NCBI RefSeq assembly: GCF_002276045.1
Contig: NZ_NQMR01000009.1
Span: forward strand, 1 to 36,122
Reading direction: 5' to 3'
Origin: Pseudoalteromonas sp. NBT06-2
Lineage (GTDB): Bacteria; Pseudomonadota; Gammaproteobacteria; Enterobacterales; Alteromonadaceae
DNA: 36,122 bases
Made by a program: the position numbers and the translations under genes. Positions 25,280 through 33,239 of this stretch are shown here, piece by piece (position 1 is the first letter of the stretch; the number at the start of each line of letters is the position of its first letter). The notes under the pieces were generated by a model. The model was not told the DNA's origin, ran no database searches, and saw only the letters and a list, made by a program, of their open reading frames with translations.

Positions 25280-25432
25280 ATGAAGTATTTACAAGTAACT
25301 ATTTTAATCGCTGTTATTGGCTTTAGTAGCCCTACCTTCGCTACTGGAAGTAAAAGAGTTCCACCATTAGCTATAGAAAGTACAGAGCAAAGCTTAATAG
25401 AAATTATGATTGATGTTTTCACTTTTAAATAA
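25280..25432 (+). CDS. Small predicted secreted peptide, 50 residues
   Basis: An ATG with AGGAC 8 nt upstream opens a 50-codon frame. Residues 1-21 form a classic signal peptide: charged start MK, hydrophobic core TILIAVIGF, and cleavage after SSPTFA. The mature part is about 29 residues (TGSKRVPPLAIESTEQSLIE then a hydrophobic end). It has no Cys and no leader-peptide motif that I know. It lies between the transposon pile and the end of the NRPS operon, convergent with the latter, and is flanked by related palindromes. It could be a real small exported peptide or a chance frame. Confidence 0.45.
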   Translation: MKYLQVTILIAVIGFSSPTFATGSKRVPPLAIESTEQSLIEIMIDVFTFK

Positions 25433-25459
25433 ACTATTTATTTAAGATAGTTAATTTCT

Positions 25460-25498
25460 CACAAAGAACACAAGTGGATTGCAATCCACCTGCGTTCT
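25460..25498. terminator. Hairpin with perfect 16-bp palindrome after the small gene
   Basis: GTGGATTGCAATCCAC at 25474-25489 is a perfect palindrome, extended by AGAAC/GTTCT outer arms, and is followed by a T-rich stretch. It can terminate the small gene; it is also the third copy of the GTGGAT/ATCCAC repeat. Confidence 0.5.
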
Positions 25499-25574
25499 TG
25501 TTTGATGAGTAGTACGCAACATGAAATGCGAGATCTAGCTTGAACTGAAATAGTTAAAGATAATACCTCCGAAG

Positions 25575-26189
25575 TTAAAGTAGGTTTTTTATTAGATGTT
25601 GCCTATAGTTCAATAACATAGTTTCGCGCACTTTTTCAGTCTCTCGTTGTACACCATGAGCAATAAAAGGAGGGAGGCATTCCCATCCAATAAATCCAAA
25701 AACATCATGATATAAACCGTCTATCTTTCGCTTATAATAATCACGCTCGTCTTCATTTTCAGCACCACCAGTCGTAATGGAGTACATTACTTTTTTCTTT
25801 CCTAACCTACTTTTTTCACCATATGCAAATCCAGATGTTAAGACACGATCTATCCACCCCTTTAAAATTGCAGGAAAAGACCACCACCACAATGGGAACT
25901 GTAATATTAATACATCTGCACTATCTAACTTAGATTGCTCAATTTTGATACTAGTTTCAAAATCATCATTTTCTATTGCCCACCGTTGAGCAGCAGCTAG
26001 CTGAAAGGTACCATCTACAGGGAAGTTTGGTGAGTCTTTTTTCCCTGCGACCGCAGAAAAATTGATATGGTATAAATCACTTTCTCCTATTGATATTTCA
26101 TTAGCTTCAAAGGTCTGCACAGCAGTTTGGTGCAGCGCATGGTTAAACGAATTATTTTCTGGGTGAGCTATAATCAAATGGACTTTCAT
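25575..26189 (-). CDS. NAD(P)H quinone reductase-like flavoprotein (MdaB/NQO1 family)
   Basis: 204 residues with a flavodoxin-like fold. The family start is KVHLIIAHPENNSFNHAL, the FMN/FAD-contact loop is LILQFPLWWWSFPAILKGWID (about residues 94-114), and GFAYG and TTGGAE boxes follow. It is the last gene of the NRPS operon; its ATG overlaps the aminotransferase stop in TAATG. In a biosynthetic cluster it could reduce an intermediate or serve in self-protection against a redox-active product. The cofactor assignment is by family and the role in the pathway is inference. Confidence 0.8.
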   Translation of the reverse strand: MKVHLIIAHPENNSFNHALHQTAVQTFEANEISIGESDLYHINFSAVAGKKDSPNFPVDGTFQLAAAQRWAIENDDFETSIKIEQSKLDSADVLILQFPLWWWSFPAILKGWIDRVLTSGFAYGEKSRLGKKKVMYSITTGGAENEDERDYYKRKIDGLYHDVFGFIGWECLPPFIAHGVQRETEKVRETMLLNYRQHLIKNLL

Positions 26190-27217
26190 TATCTATTTAC
26201 TCCTTTAACATCTATTAAAAATTCTTTCACTAAACTGAATAACATCACTAATTCATCGTGTTTTCCTATGGTTACTCGCAGAAAACCTACTCCATGTTCA
26301 TCAACAAAAAACTTTGTAAAGATGCCCTTAGCAGATAAAAACTTATATAGTGTTTCCATATTAGTTAAAAATCGAATCAAAACAAAGTTGGTTTTTGACT
26401 CAACATACTCCCCTCTTAGCTGCTCAACGCATTCATAAATAAATTTTTTCTCTTGTTCTGCGTGTAAAAAACTCGTTTTTATGTGTTCAAAATCATCTAT
26501 TGCCGTACTGGCCGCTATTTGAGAAACTGTATTCGTATTATAGGGAGCTCTATACTGTTCTATATTTTTGATAACTGTTTCACCTGCAATGCAATAACCG
26601 ATTCTAAGTGCAGCTAAACCGTATATTTTAGAAAAGGTTCGTGTGAAAATCACATTATTAAGCAAGTCTGTAATTCTACATATATGATTGGAGCTATCCA
26701 ATATTGCGTATTCAATATATGCCTCATCAATTACAACAATAATATTTTTTGGCAGTTCAGCTAACCATGCTTCAATTTCTTCTATTGCTATAAATGAGCC
26801 CGTAGGATTATTAGGATTAGCAAGAAAAATTATGGATGTTTTATCAGTAATTCTCTGACTAATTTGACTTAAATTAATTTTAAAGTTATTTAACGGAGAT
26901 TTGACAACTTTTGCACCAGCAAGTTTAGCTGCAAAGTCAAAGCCTTCGAAAGATGAATGAGGTATTATAATTTCTGATGTTGGAGAACTGTAATACCTAG
27001 CTATCATAAATAGTAATTCGTCAGAGCCGTTACCGAACATTACTTGATCAGGACTAACACCATTTCTTTGGCTTATCTTATCAATTAAGTTCAACGGCCT
27101 TGAGTTTGGGTATTGGTGTATTTTTAGACTTTGCTTAATCGAGTTATGGACTAGGTAACTACACCCCAGAGCATTCTCATTTTTATCTAACTGAATAATT
27201 TTGTTTGTTTGATTCAT
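26189..27217 (-). CDS. HisC-like PLP aminotransferase
   Basis: Class I/II aminotransferase of the histidinol-phosphate type, about 342 residues from the ATG at 27217. An open frame reaches a TTG at 27274, but that overlaps the phosphopantetheinyl transferase gene by 32 bp. Visible motifs: LDKNENALG start, GNGSDELL phosphate-cup loop, ANPNNPTG, IDEAYIEY and the PLP Lys in RTFSKIYGLAALRIGY. In this cluster it is the obvious candidate to convert the chain-extended 2-oxo acid made by the neighbouring leucine-type enzymes to the amino acid used by the NRPS. HisC-like enzymes accept aromatic side chains in many bacteria, which would suit homophenylalanine or homotyrosine. The substrate is unproven. 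Confidence 0.85.
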   Translation of the reverse strand: MNQTNKIIQLDKNENALGCSYLVHNSIKQSLKIHQYPNSRPLNLIDKISQRNGVSPDQVMFGNGSDELLFMIARYYSSPTSEIIIPHSSFEGFDFAAKLAGAKVVKSPLNNFKINLSQISQRITDKTSIIFLANPNNPTGSFIAIEEIEAWLAELPKNIIVVIDEAYIEYAILDSSNHICRITDLLNNVIFTRTFSKIYGLAALRIGYCIAGETVIKNIEQYRAPYNTNTVSQIAASTAIDDFEHIKTSFLHAEQEKKFIYECVEQLRGEYVESKTNFVLIRFLTNMETLYKFLSAKGIFTKFFVDEHGVGFLRVTIGKHDELVMLFSLVKEFLIDVKGVNR

Positions 27218-27242
27218 AATATAGTTAATATTCTCCAATTTT

Positions 27243-27989
27243 TTACTTGAGTTTATCGGAAGTAAATCTCCCAACGATTTGGGTTAATAATGTGTCACGA
27301 GACACTGAAAATGAACAAATAAAAACTTCTTCTTTAAACCCAAAAATGTTTAATCTCATAGTGATACTTCTATTTTTATACGAAAAGCCAATGATTTCTG
27401 AATCACTAAAGTCAAGGTATTTATTTACATACGGAAACACTGCTTTGAATAAGCTTTCCTTAGCTGAAAAACATATACTTATTAGCCGACTTAAACTTAA
27501 GTTGCATTTTGACAAAAACATTCGCTCCCTCTCATTAAGCACAATGTGTTTTATTTCCATTGCAACTTTTGGTTCCAACCAAACTTCAACGTCTACTCCT
27601 AAATAGTCATTGTCAACTTTAAGGGATGCCATACACACAATTTGGCTATCCGTATGAGAAATTGAAGCTACAACCCCCTCTGGCCAGATAGGATTGCGAT
27701 AGCTGCCAATTGGAATTTCAAGGTTATCATAACCAATCTCCGCCAAAACACGCATTGCACCATAGCGTCCAGCTAAAAATTCTGCTTGTCTTTTTATTAC
27801 AGAACCTTCTATAACGCTTGGTAACGAAATACCATACTGCGTGAATAATTGCAGCTCATACTGAGCACAATCAAACACGCCATAAAAGATCGAAATTTTT
27901 GCATCAAGATCAAAAAGTAAAGTCTCTTGCAAAATAAAAGGTTCACAGCATGCAATCTCATCCGCTTTATTATTTAGCATCTTTTTCAT
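27243..27989 (-). CDS. 4'-phosphopantetheinyl transferase (EntD/Sfp type)
   Basis: 248 residues. It transfers phosphopantetheine from CoA to the serine of carrier domains. Motifs: NPIWPEGVVASISHTDS (P2 region, about 118-134), LGVDVEVW with the Mg-binding Asp/Glu (about 152-159) and CFSAKESLFKAVFP (about 194-207). Cluster-encoded PPTases activate the local NRPS. It sits 22 bp after the type II thioesterase and slightly overlaps the aminotransferase frame. Confidence 0.88.
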   Translation of the reverse strand: MKKMLNNKADEIACCEPFILQETLLFDLDAKISIFYGVFDCAQYELQLFTQYGISLPSVIEGSVIKRQAEFLAGRYGAMRVLAEIGYDNLEIPIGSYRNPIWPEGVVASISHTDSQIVCMASLKVDNDYLGVDVEVWLEPKVAMEIKHIVLNERERMFLSKCNLSLSRLISICFSAKESLFKAVFPYVNKYLDFSDSEIIGFSYKNRSITMRLNIFGFKEEVFICSFSVSRDTLLTQIVGRFTSDKLK

Positions 27990-28011
27990 ACCTGTGAAGT
28001 ATTAAAAGCAA

Positions 28012-28794
28012 TCACACCACTGAACTCGCCAAATATAAATTTGGGAGTTCAAATACTTGTTTACTAATAATTGAATTTATTGCGTCTAAAACAGATGCTC
28101 GTTCACTTTCCACAAAAAAGTGTCCACCTTCGATGTTAAGAACTGTTACACCAAGATGAGTCAGTTCACCCCAAGCCTCAAGAGAGTCCTTAGGAACACC
28201 GATGTCGTCTATGCCTCCTAGCACAGTTATAGGGCATGTAAGTAAATATTTTTTCGTCCTATAATTTTCCGCTATTTTGAAATCAGCTCTTAATAGTGGA
28301 AGCAGCAATTCAATTAATTCATCGTTTTGAAGAATTTCTTCTGGTGTGCCACTGAGCTTACGTAGTTCAATTACAAACTCTTTTAATGGTAAATTATGAA
28401 TGTGGCGCTTATTACTTGCTAAATGTGGTGCTCTACTACCAGATGCAATAAAATGCATCGGCATTGGATAACCTAGTTTTTGTAGCTGTACCGTGAACTC
28501 ATAACCCACCCGACTTCCCAAGCTATGTCCAAATAAAAAATATGGGATATGCGTTAGATCAGATGCATACTTGAGGAGCTCACCAACCAATTCCTGCATG
28601 TTATCAATAGGTTCTTCAAGGATTCTATTTGCTCGACCAGGAGGTTGAATTGATATGATTTCTATATCATCTGAGATATTATTGTGCCACTCTTGATATG
28701 TTGAAGCATTGCCTGCGGCATAGGGAAAACATATAAGTCTAGCTTTAGGGTTTTGTTTAGGTTTTTGTATAACAAACCATTTGTTTTTTTTCAA
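28012..28794 (-). CDS. Type II thioesterase
   Basis: 260-residue alpha/beta hydrolase of the editing thioesterase family. It opens with RLICFPYAAGNASTYQEW, has the nucleophile Ser in FGHSLGSRVGYE (about residues 91-102), Asp in VLGGIDDIGVP and His in EGGHFFVES. Such enzymes free carrier proteins that carry wrong or blocked groups. It is in line with the other NRPS genes, 72 bp after the dehydrogenase gene. Confidence 0.9.
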   Translation of the reverse strand: MKKNKWFVIQKPKQNPKARLICFPYAAGNASTYQEWHNNISDDIEIISIQPPGRANRILEEPIDNMQELVGELLKYASDLTHIPYFLFGHSLGSRVGYEFTVQLQKLGYPMPMHFIASGSRAPHLASNKRHIHNLPLKEFVIELRKLSGTPEEILQNDELIELLLPLLRADFKIAENYRTKKYLLTCPITVLGGIDDIGVPKDSLEAWGELTHLGVTVLNIEGGHFFVESERASVLDAINSIISKQVFELPNLYLASSVV

Positions 28795-28866
28795 AACGCG
28801 TCCTTTTATTTTATTAGAGCACTAAAATTCAATTACTATAATAGTATTACGTTGGATTGAAAAACG

Positions 28867-29895
28867 TTATAACATTCTACTAATAATATATTCCCCAACT
28901 TGACTGGTTGTGTGTTTTCCATCCAAATCGGGTGTGGTAATATCCTGTGAAATACTTTGTTTTATAGCATATAGTAGCTGTTCACATTCATCTAACAAAC
29001 CAACGTGTTTGAACAACATAGCTAATGTAGCGAAAGCAGCCAAAGGATTAGCTCGTTCCATTCCTACTATATCTGGTGCAGAACCATGCACCGGTTCAAA
29101 CAACCCAATTCCATTACCATTCACATTTGCACTTGAAAGTAAACCGAGACCACCAACAAGACCAGCCCCTAAGTCGCTCAAAATATCGCCAAATAAATTA
29201 GACGTAACAACCACGTCAAAACGCTCAGGTTGCGCGACCATAATTGCGCAAGCAACATCAACATGTTGATACTCACCCACTATATTAGGGTATCCTTTTG
29301 ATATTTCGTCGAAAACAGATAGCCATAATTGCCCTCCGTTTGGTATTGCATTATGTTTGTCCACTAACGTTACTTTTTGGCGATTATTTTTTACTGCATA
29401 TTCAAATGCATACTCTACAATTCGGCGAACCCCTGCTCGAGTATGAATGCGTTCATCTATAGCCACTTCATCAATTTGACCAGCCTTAAACCTCCCTCCC
29501 AGACCTCGGTACAGGTCTTCAGTATTTTCACGAACAATAACAATATCGATATTGTTCGCAATTTCTGGACGCAAAGGACTGTGGTTAACATCCAGCAGCT
29601 GTATAGGGCGAACATTAGCGAACAGATCTAAATCAAATCGCATCTTGAGTAAAATATCTTTACCATGTTCCATTTTGGGTAATCTGGGATCACCAAGAGC
29701 ACCAAAGTATATTGCGTCAAATGTTCTTAGCTCTTCTAATTGTTGATCACTAATTCCTTGCTTATGCTGCAACCAATAATCTGCATCATAGTTGAATATT
29801 TGATAACTGACGCCTAACGCGTCCATTAATTTACATCCTTCGGCAACTACTTCTTTTCCAATTCCATCACCAGGAATAACCGCTATTTTTTTCAT
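28867..29895 (-). CDS. 3-isopropylmalate dehydrogenase-like enzyme (HphB/HtyC role)
   Basis: 342 residues of the LeuB/isocitrate/tartrate dehydrogenase family: VIPGDGIGKEVV at the start, substrate Arg in LKMRFDLDLFANVRP, VIVRENTEDLYRG, catalytic Lys in VDKHNAIPNGG, Mg-binding Asp in VVTSNLFGDILSDLGAG and the NAD-binding LFEPVHGSAPDI. It oxidatively decarboxylates a 3-substituted malate to a 2-oxo acid with one more carbon. The HNAIPNGG box differs from housekeeping LeuB (VDKANVL), consistent with an altered substrate. Co-location with synthase, isomerase and aminotransferase homologs makes it step 3 of an amino-acid chain-extension pathway; the exact substrate is inferred. Confidence 0.85.
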   Translation of the reverse strand: MKKIAVIPGDGIGKEVVAEGCKLMDALGVSYQIFNYDADYWLQHKQGISDQQLEELRTFDAIYFGALGDPRLPKMEHGKDILLKMRFDLDLFANVRPIQLLDVNHSPLRPEIANNIDIVIVRENTEDLYRGLGGRFKAGQIDEVAIDERIHTRAGVRRIVEYAFEYAVKNNRQKVTLVDKHNAIPNGGQLWLSVFDEISKGYPNIVGEYQHVDVACAIMVAQPERFDVVVTSNLFGDILSDLGAGLVGGLGLLSSANVNGNGIGLFEPVHGSAPDIVGMERANPLAAFATLAMLFKHVGLLDECEQLLYAIKQSISQDITTPDLDGKHTTSQVGEYIISRML

Positions 29896-29969
29896 ACTGA
29901 CCTTATAAACCTATATAGAATGAGAGTAAAATAGTATGGAAACCACTTACTCTTGCAACAAAACAATTA

Positions 29970-31937
29970 TTAACTGTAAGCTTGTTTTAACTCATTAAAA
30001 CCACAAACAAAACCAGTAATAGCTGACGCTGCGACCGTAAATGGTGAAGCTAAGTACACCTTTCCAGGTCCTGAACGACCAGGGAAATTTCGATTAATTG
30101 CGCTAATGGATACCTGACCTTTATGATCCGAGACTCCCGACCCCGCGTTAATACATGCTCCACAAGATGGCTCAATGGTCATAACGCCAACCTTACTAAA
30201 TAAATCTAGATACCCTTTTGTCGCAGCATATTTTTTCACCTTTTGGCTACCAAACTGGATATAACATTTAACATTACCGTTAACTTTTATTTCTTTGTCT
30301 TGACAGAATTGAAACACTTCAGCGTACATATCCATATCTTCCTCTTTACCTCCTGTACATGATCCACCGTATGCAATATCTACATTGATTTCACCGTGTT
30401 CCTCACGAATTTTGCTAAGAGCAACTCCATTACGAGGATCTCCAGGAAGTGCAATTGTCGGTTCTATTTCGCAGAGATTTATTTCAATTTGATGTACAAA
30501 TTCTGCATCACTATCACTACAAATTAATTGACTTTCATCGAAGCTATCTAAAGGCGCTCGTTGTTTGAGATATGCTAATGTAATTTCATCCGCTTCAACT
30601 ATTCCAGTCATAGCGCCAGCTTCCACTGCCATGTTGGTTAGCGTAGCTCTCTCATCAATATTGAAGCTTTTTAACCCTTCTCCGGTATACTCCATCACTT
30701 GCCCAATAGCTTTTCCTTGTTTGAAATAATCGTCAGACATTATCTCTAAAATCACATCTTTTGCAGACACTCCTGAGCGTAATTTTCCCGTCACTACAAT
30801 TTTAATTGTCGATGGCACTCTTAATTGCACATCTTTTGTCAAAAATGCATTAGCCATATCAGTCGAACCGACACCAAAGGCAAATGCACCTATTGCTCCA
30901 GCCGTACAGGTATGACTATCAGTCCCTATAATTAACTGCCCTGGTAAAGCAATATCTTCAAGTACAGCGTTGTGACAAATAGCTAAACTGCCACTTTGTG
31001 GTAATTCGTCATACAAGGTTATCCCCTGTTCTTCACAAAACTCTTTTTGTTTAACAGCAAGGTTTGCAGCCAGTGGAATAAGGTGAGACTTTTCCGCTGA
31101 CTTTGATAAAACTTCTCCCACAAATGTAAGGTGATCACGAAATGCAAAAATACTTTCGCGCTCTGTAACCTTAGCGTCCTTACCAAAGTTTGAATAAAAC
31201 AAGTTTGCTAACATCGCCGTTACATAGTCATGTGAAAAGCGTACATCTACTTCACAAAATGCTGCATCACCTGGTTTGACTGATCCCATTCCTTGCGTTG
31301 TTTCAAGGTTGACACTGTTTTTAACTATGATTTTCTCAGCAATGGTCATGCCACGCTTTGGCGTGTTAATTTGAGGCAGAGACAATTCACCATGTAAACG
31401 TGCTAAGTTGTATTTAAACAATCCCCCCATTTCAATAATTTTTGTACTTATTGGATCCAACCCTTTAGTAAATTCCTGAATACTGATCGACTCACCTTTC
31501 TCTATCTTTTCTAACAAGCTAAAATCAGTGCTTGTTAATAAACCAATATTACGACAGTTCTGAGCATAAATTTTTTCAAAACTCTTCGCTATTATTAGTT
31601 TAACTCCAGCCATTTTTTCAGAGTAAGGCGCTGTTTCTCTTGATGAGCCACACCCTTTGGACAAACCACTCACTAATACATCAACCTTGGCTGACTTTAT
31701 TGTATCTTTTTGAATCACACCATTACGCAAACCTACTAGGCAATAATCACCTAGTGTCTCGTCGTACCAAAAACAAGTCCAACCAGGCGTTATCTCATCT
31801 GTTGATATGCTATTAATCAGCTCATGCTGATTTCCACTATCTAGTGTGTTCCCATTTAGTTGTTTAATTAATTCCTCACTGTCTTCAGTAAGGAATAAAA
31901 AGCGATTTTCAAATTTAAGGTTTTGTTTTTTTGACAT
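29970..31937 (-). CDS. Fused isopropylmalate-isomerase-like protein, small domain first (HphCD role)
   Basis: 655-residue aconitase-superfamily protein combining the small swivel (LeuD-like) domain at about residues 40-165 (GCGSSRETAPYSEKMAGV, then FEKIYAQNCRNIGLL) with the large LeuC-like domain at about 200-650. The large domain has IIGTDSHTCTAGAIGAFAFG, the first cluster Cys in YGGSCTGGK, the C-x-x-C pair in EPSCGACINAGSG and NRNFPGRSGPGKVYLASP. All three 4Fe-4S ligands are present. Leucine enzymes are usually two chains (LeuC, LeuD) or fused in the order large-small; here the small domain is first. It should isomerise a 2-substituted malate to the 3-substituted form. It follows the synthase gene by 12 bp. 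Confidence 0.87.
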   Translation of the reverse strand: MSKKQNLKFENRFLFLTEDSEELIKQLNGNTLDSGNQHELINSISTDEITPGWTCFWYDETLGDYCLVGLRNGVIQKDTIKSAKVDVLVSGLSKGCGSSRETAPYSEKMAGVKLIIAKSFEKIYAQNCRNIGLLTSTDFSLLEKIEKGESISIQEFTKGLDPISTKIIEMGGLFKYNLARLHGELSLPQINTPKRGMTIAEKIIVKNSVNLETTQGMGSVKPGDAAFCEVDVRFSHDYVTAMLANLFYSNFGKDAKVTERESIFAFRDHLTFVGEVLSKSAEKSHLIPLAANLAVKQKEFCEEQGITLYDELPQSGSLAICHNAVLEDIALPGQLIIGTDSHTCTAGAIGAFAFGVGSTDMANAFLTKDVQLRVPSTIKIVVTGKLRSGVSAKDVILEIMSDDYFKQGKAIGQVMEYTGEGLKSFNIDERATLTNMAVEAGAMTGIVEADEITLAYLKQRAPLDSFDESQLICSDSDAEFVHQIEINLCEIEPTIALPGDPRNGVALSKIREEHGEINVDIAYGGSCTGGKEEDMDMYAEVFQFCQDKEIKVNGNVKCYIQFGSQKVKKYAATKGYLDLFSKVGVMTIEPSCGACINAGSGVSDHKGQVSISAINRNFPGRSGPGKVYLASPFTVAASAITGFVCGFNELKQAYS

Positions 31938-31949
31938 TATATAGTTCTT

Positions 31950-33230
31950 CTAAGAAACGTTTACGTTGCGAGCTAAAAAATCAAAGATATCTTTATCTTC
32001 AAGAGCTTGTCTCTTTGACTTAGCATGTAAGAGTATAGAGGCACTAGTGTCCTCGTTCATATGTAAATTATTTTTATTCATCCAAAATTGGACATTTGAC
32101 CGTCCACTCGTTTTATTAATTCTCACATTTTGCTCCAAACCAAATTCAGACGCAGGAACAGATGAATAAACTAGATCGGCAAGTTTATTACTGCCTCTTT
32201 CGTATGATTTAAGTATTGCTGAGGCATGTACTCCAGACGCGGTAGTAAATACTGTTGTACCTAATAAAGGGTAATTTTCATCAATTTTTCTACTAAACCA
32301 AGATGAGCACTTCTCTATGAAAGGAACAAGGCTTTTTGATGTTTCACAAAATTCACTTTCTAATAGCCTGTTCAAAACAAGCAATTCAATCGCAGTATTT
32401 CCTGCTCGCTCACCTATTCCTAACACAGTACCATGAACGCCATCGCATCCTGACATCCATGCCTGCATTCCATTGGTCAGGCTATATCCTCGGTCATTGT
32501 GCCCATGCCACTCAAGCTTTACTTCCCCTTTGGCAAATCCTGGCAGGTTTCTTACAAAGCTTACAATATTATCTACCCCACTTAAGGCTGATTGACCAAC
32601 AGTGTCACATAACGTAAAACGCTTACAGCCAAGTTCTTTAACTGATTCGAGCAAAGCTTTTATATTTTCAGGCTTGCTTCTGGTCGTGTCTTCTGTCACA
32701 AAGTTAACATCTAATCCTTCGTTCAACGCAAAAGACACAGCCTCCCGAGATTGTTCCATGATGAAATAGTCGCACCAATTTTCAACCACTCTTCTTATAG
32801 GGCTTATTCCAATAAATGTTGTAACCCCAAGAGCTACCCCTGATTTATCTTGAATCTGTGCAACCGGGGCAATATCTGATGTTAACGTCCGTGCCGCACA
32901 ATAAGGTTCAATTTTAAAACCTTCACGTTTAATAAATCGACACATTTCTAGAGTATCTTGATAAGCTTGTTCACCTGATGCTGGAAAACCTAAACACACC
33001 CTCGAAATACCAATTTTTTCTAATCCTTCAATAAACTCTAACTTTTGACCTATTTCTGGATCTGTTACTGACGGATCTTGTAAGCCATCACGTAAACTTT
33101 CATCACAAATGTAGTGTTCGTCTTTATTAATTCCTTGAGGTTTATTCCAACAAAATAGTGAATTTTCTACTTCCTGCTCCCAATTCAATTCTAACTTCGA
33201 AGCCATTTTCTTATCCGCGAATTTATCCAT
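31950..33230 (-). CDS. Isopropylmalate/homocitrate synthase-like enzyme (HphA/HtyA role)
   Basis: 426-residue DRE-TIM metallolyase. The motif CDESLRDGLQDP (about residues 42-53) has the D-x-x-LRDG signature, the metal-binding His pair is in EWHGHNDRGYSLTNGMQAW, and the G-x-GERAGN box follows in LGIGERAGNTAIE. The flexible region NKTSGRSNVQFWMN follows. The C-terminal LeuA regulatory dimer domain is missing, as expected for an enzyme freed from leucine feedback. It should condense acetyl-CoA with a 2-oxo acid; phenylpyruvate or 4-hydroxyphenylpyruvate is the favoured guess by analogy with HphA and HtyA. Aliphatic oxo acids are also possible. Its start is 9 bp after the exporter stop. Confidence 0.85.
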   Translation of the reverse strand: MDKFADKKMASKLELNWEQEVENSLFCWNKPQGINKDEHYICDESLRDGLQDPSVTDPEIGQKLEFIEGLEKIGISRVCLGFPASGEQAYQDTLEMCRFIKREGFKIEPYCAARTLTSDIAPVAQIQDKSGVALGVTTFIGISPIRRVVENWCDYFIMEQSREAVSFALNEGLDVNFVTEDTTRSKPENIKALLESVKELGCKRFTLCDTVGQSALSGVDNIVSFVRNLPGFAKGEVKLEWHGHNDRGYSLTNGMQAWMSGCDGVHGTVLGIGERAGNTAIELLVLNRLLESEFCETSKSLVPFIEKCSSWFSRKIDENYPLLGTTVFTTASGVHASAILKSYERGSNKLADLVYSSVPASEFGLEQNVRINKTSGRSNVQFWMNKNNLHMNEDTSASILLHAKSKRQALEDKDIFDFLARNVNVS

Positions 33231-33239
33231 TTGATATCC

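Noticed and set aside
25240..25422. Minus-strand 60-codon open frame
   Set aside because: Antisense shadow of the plus-strand peptide frame, which has the better ribosome-binding site and signal peptide.
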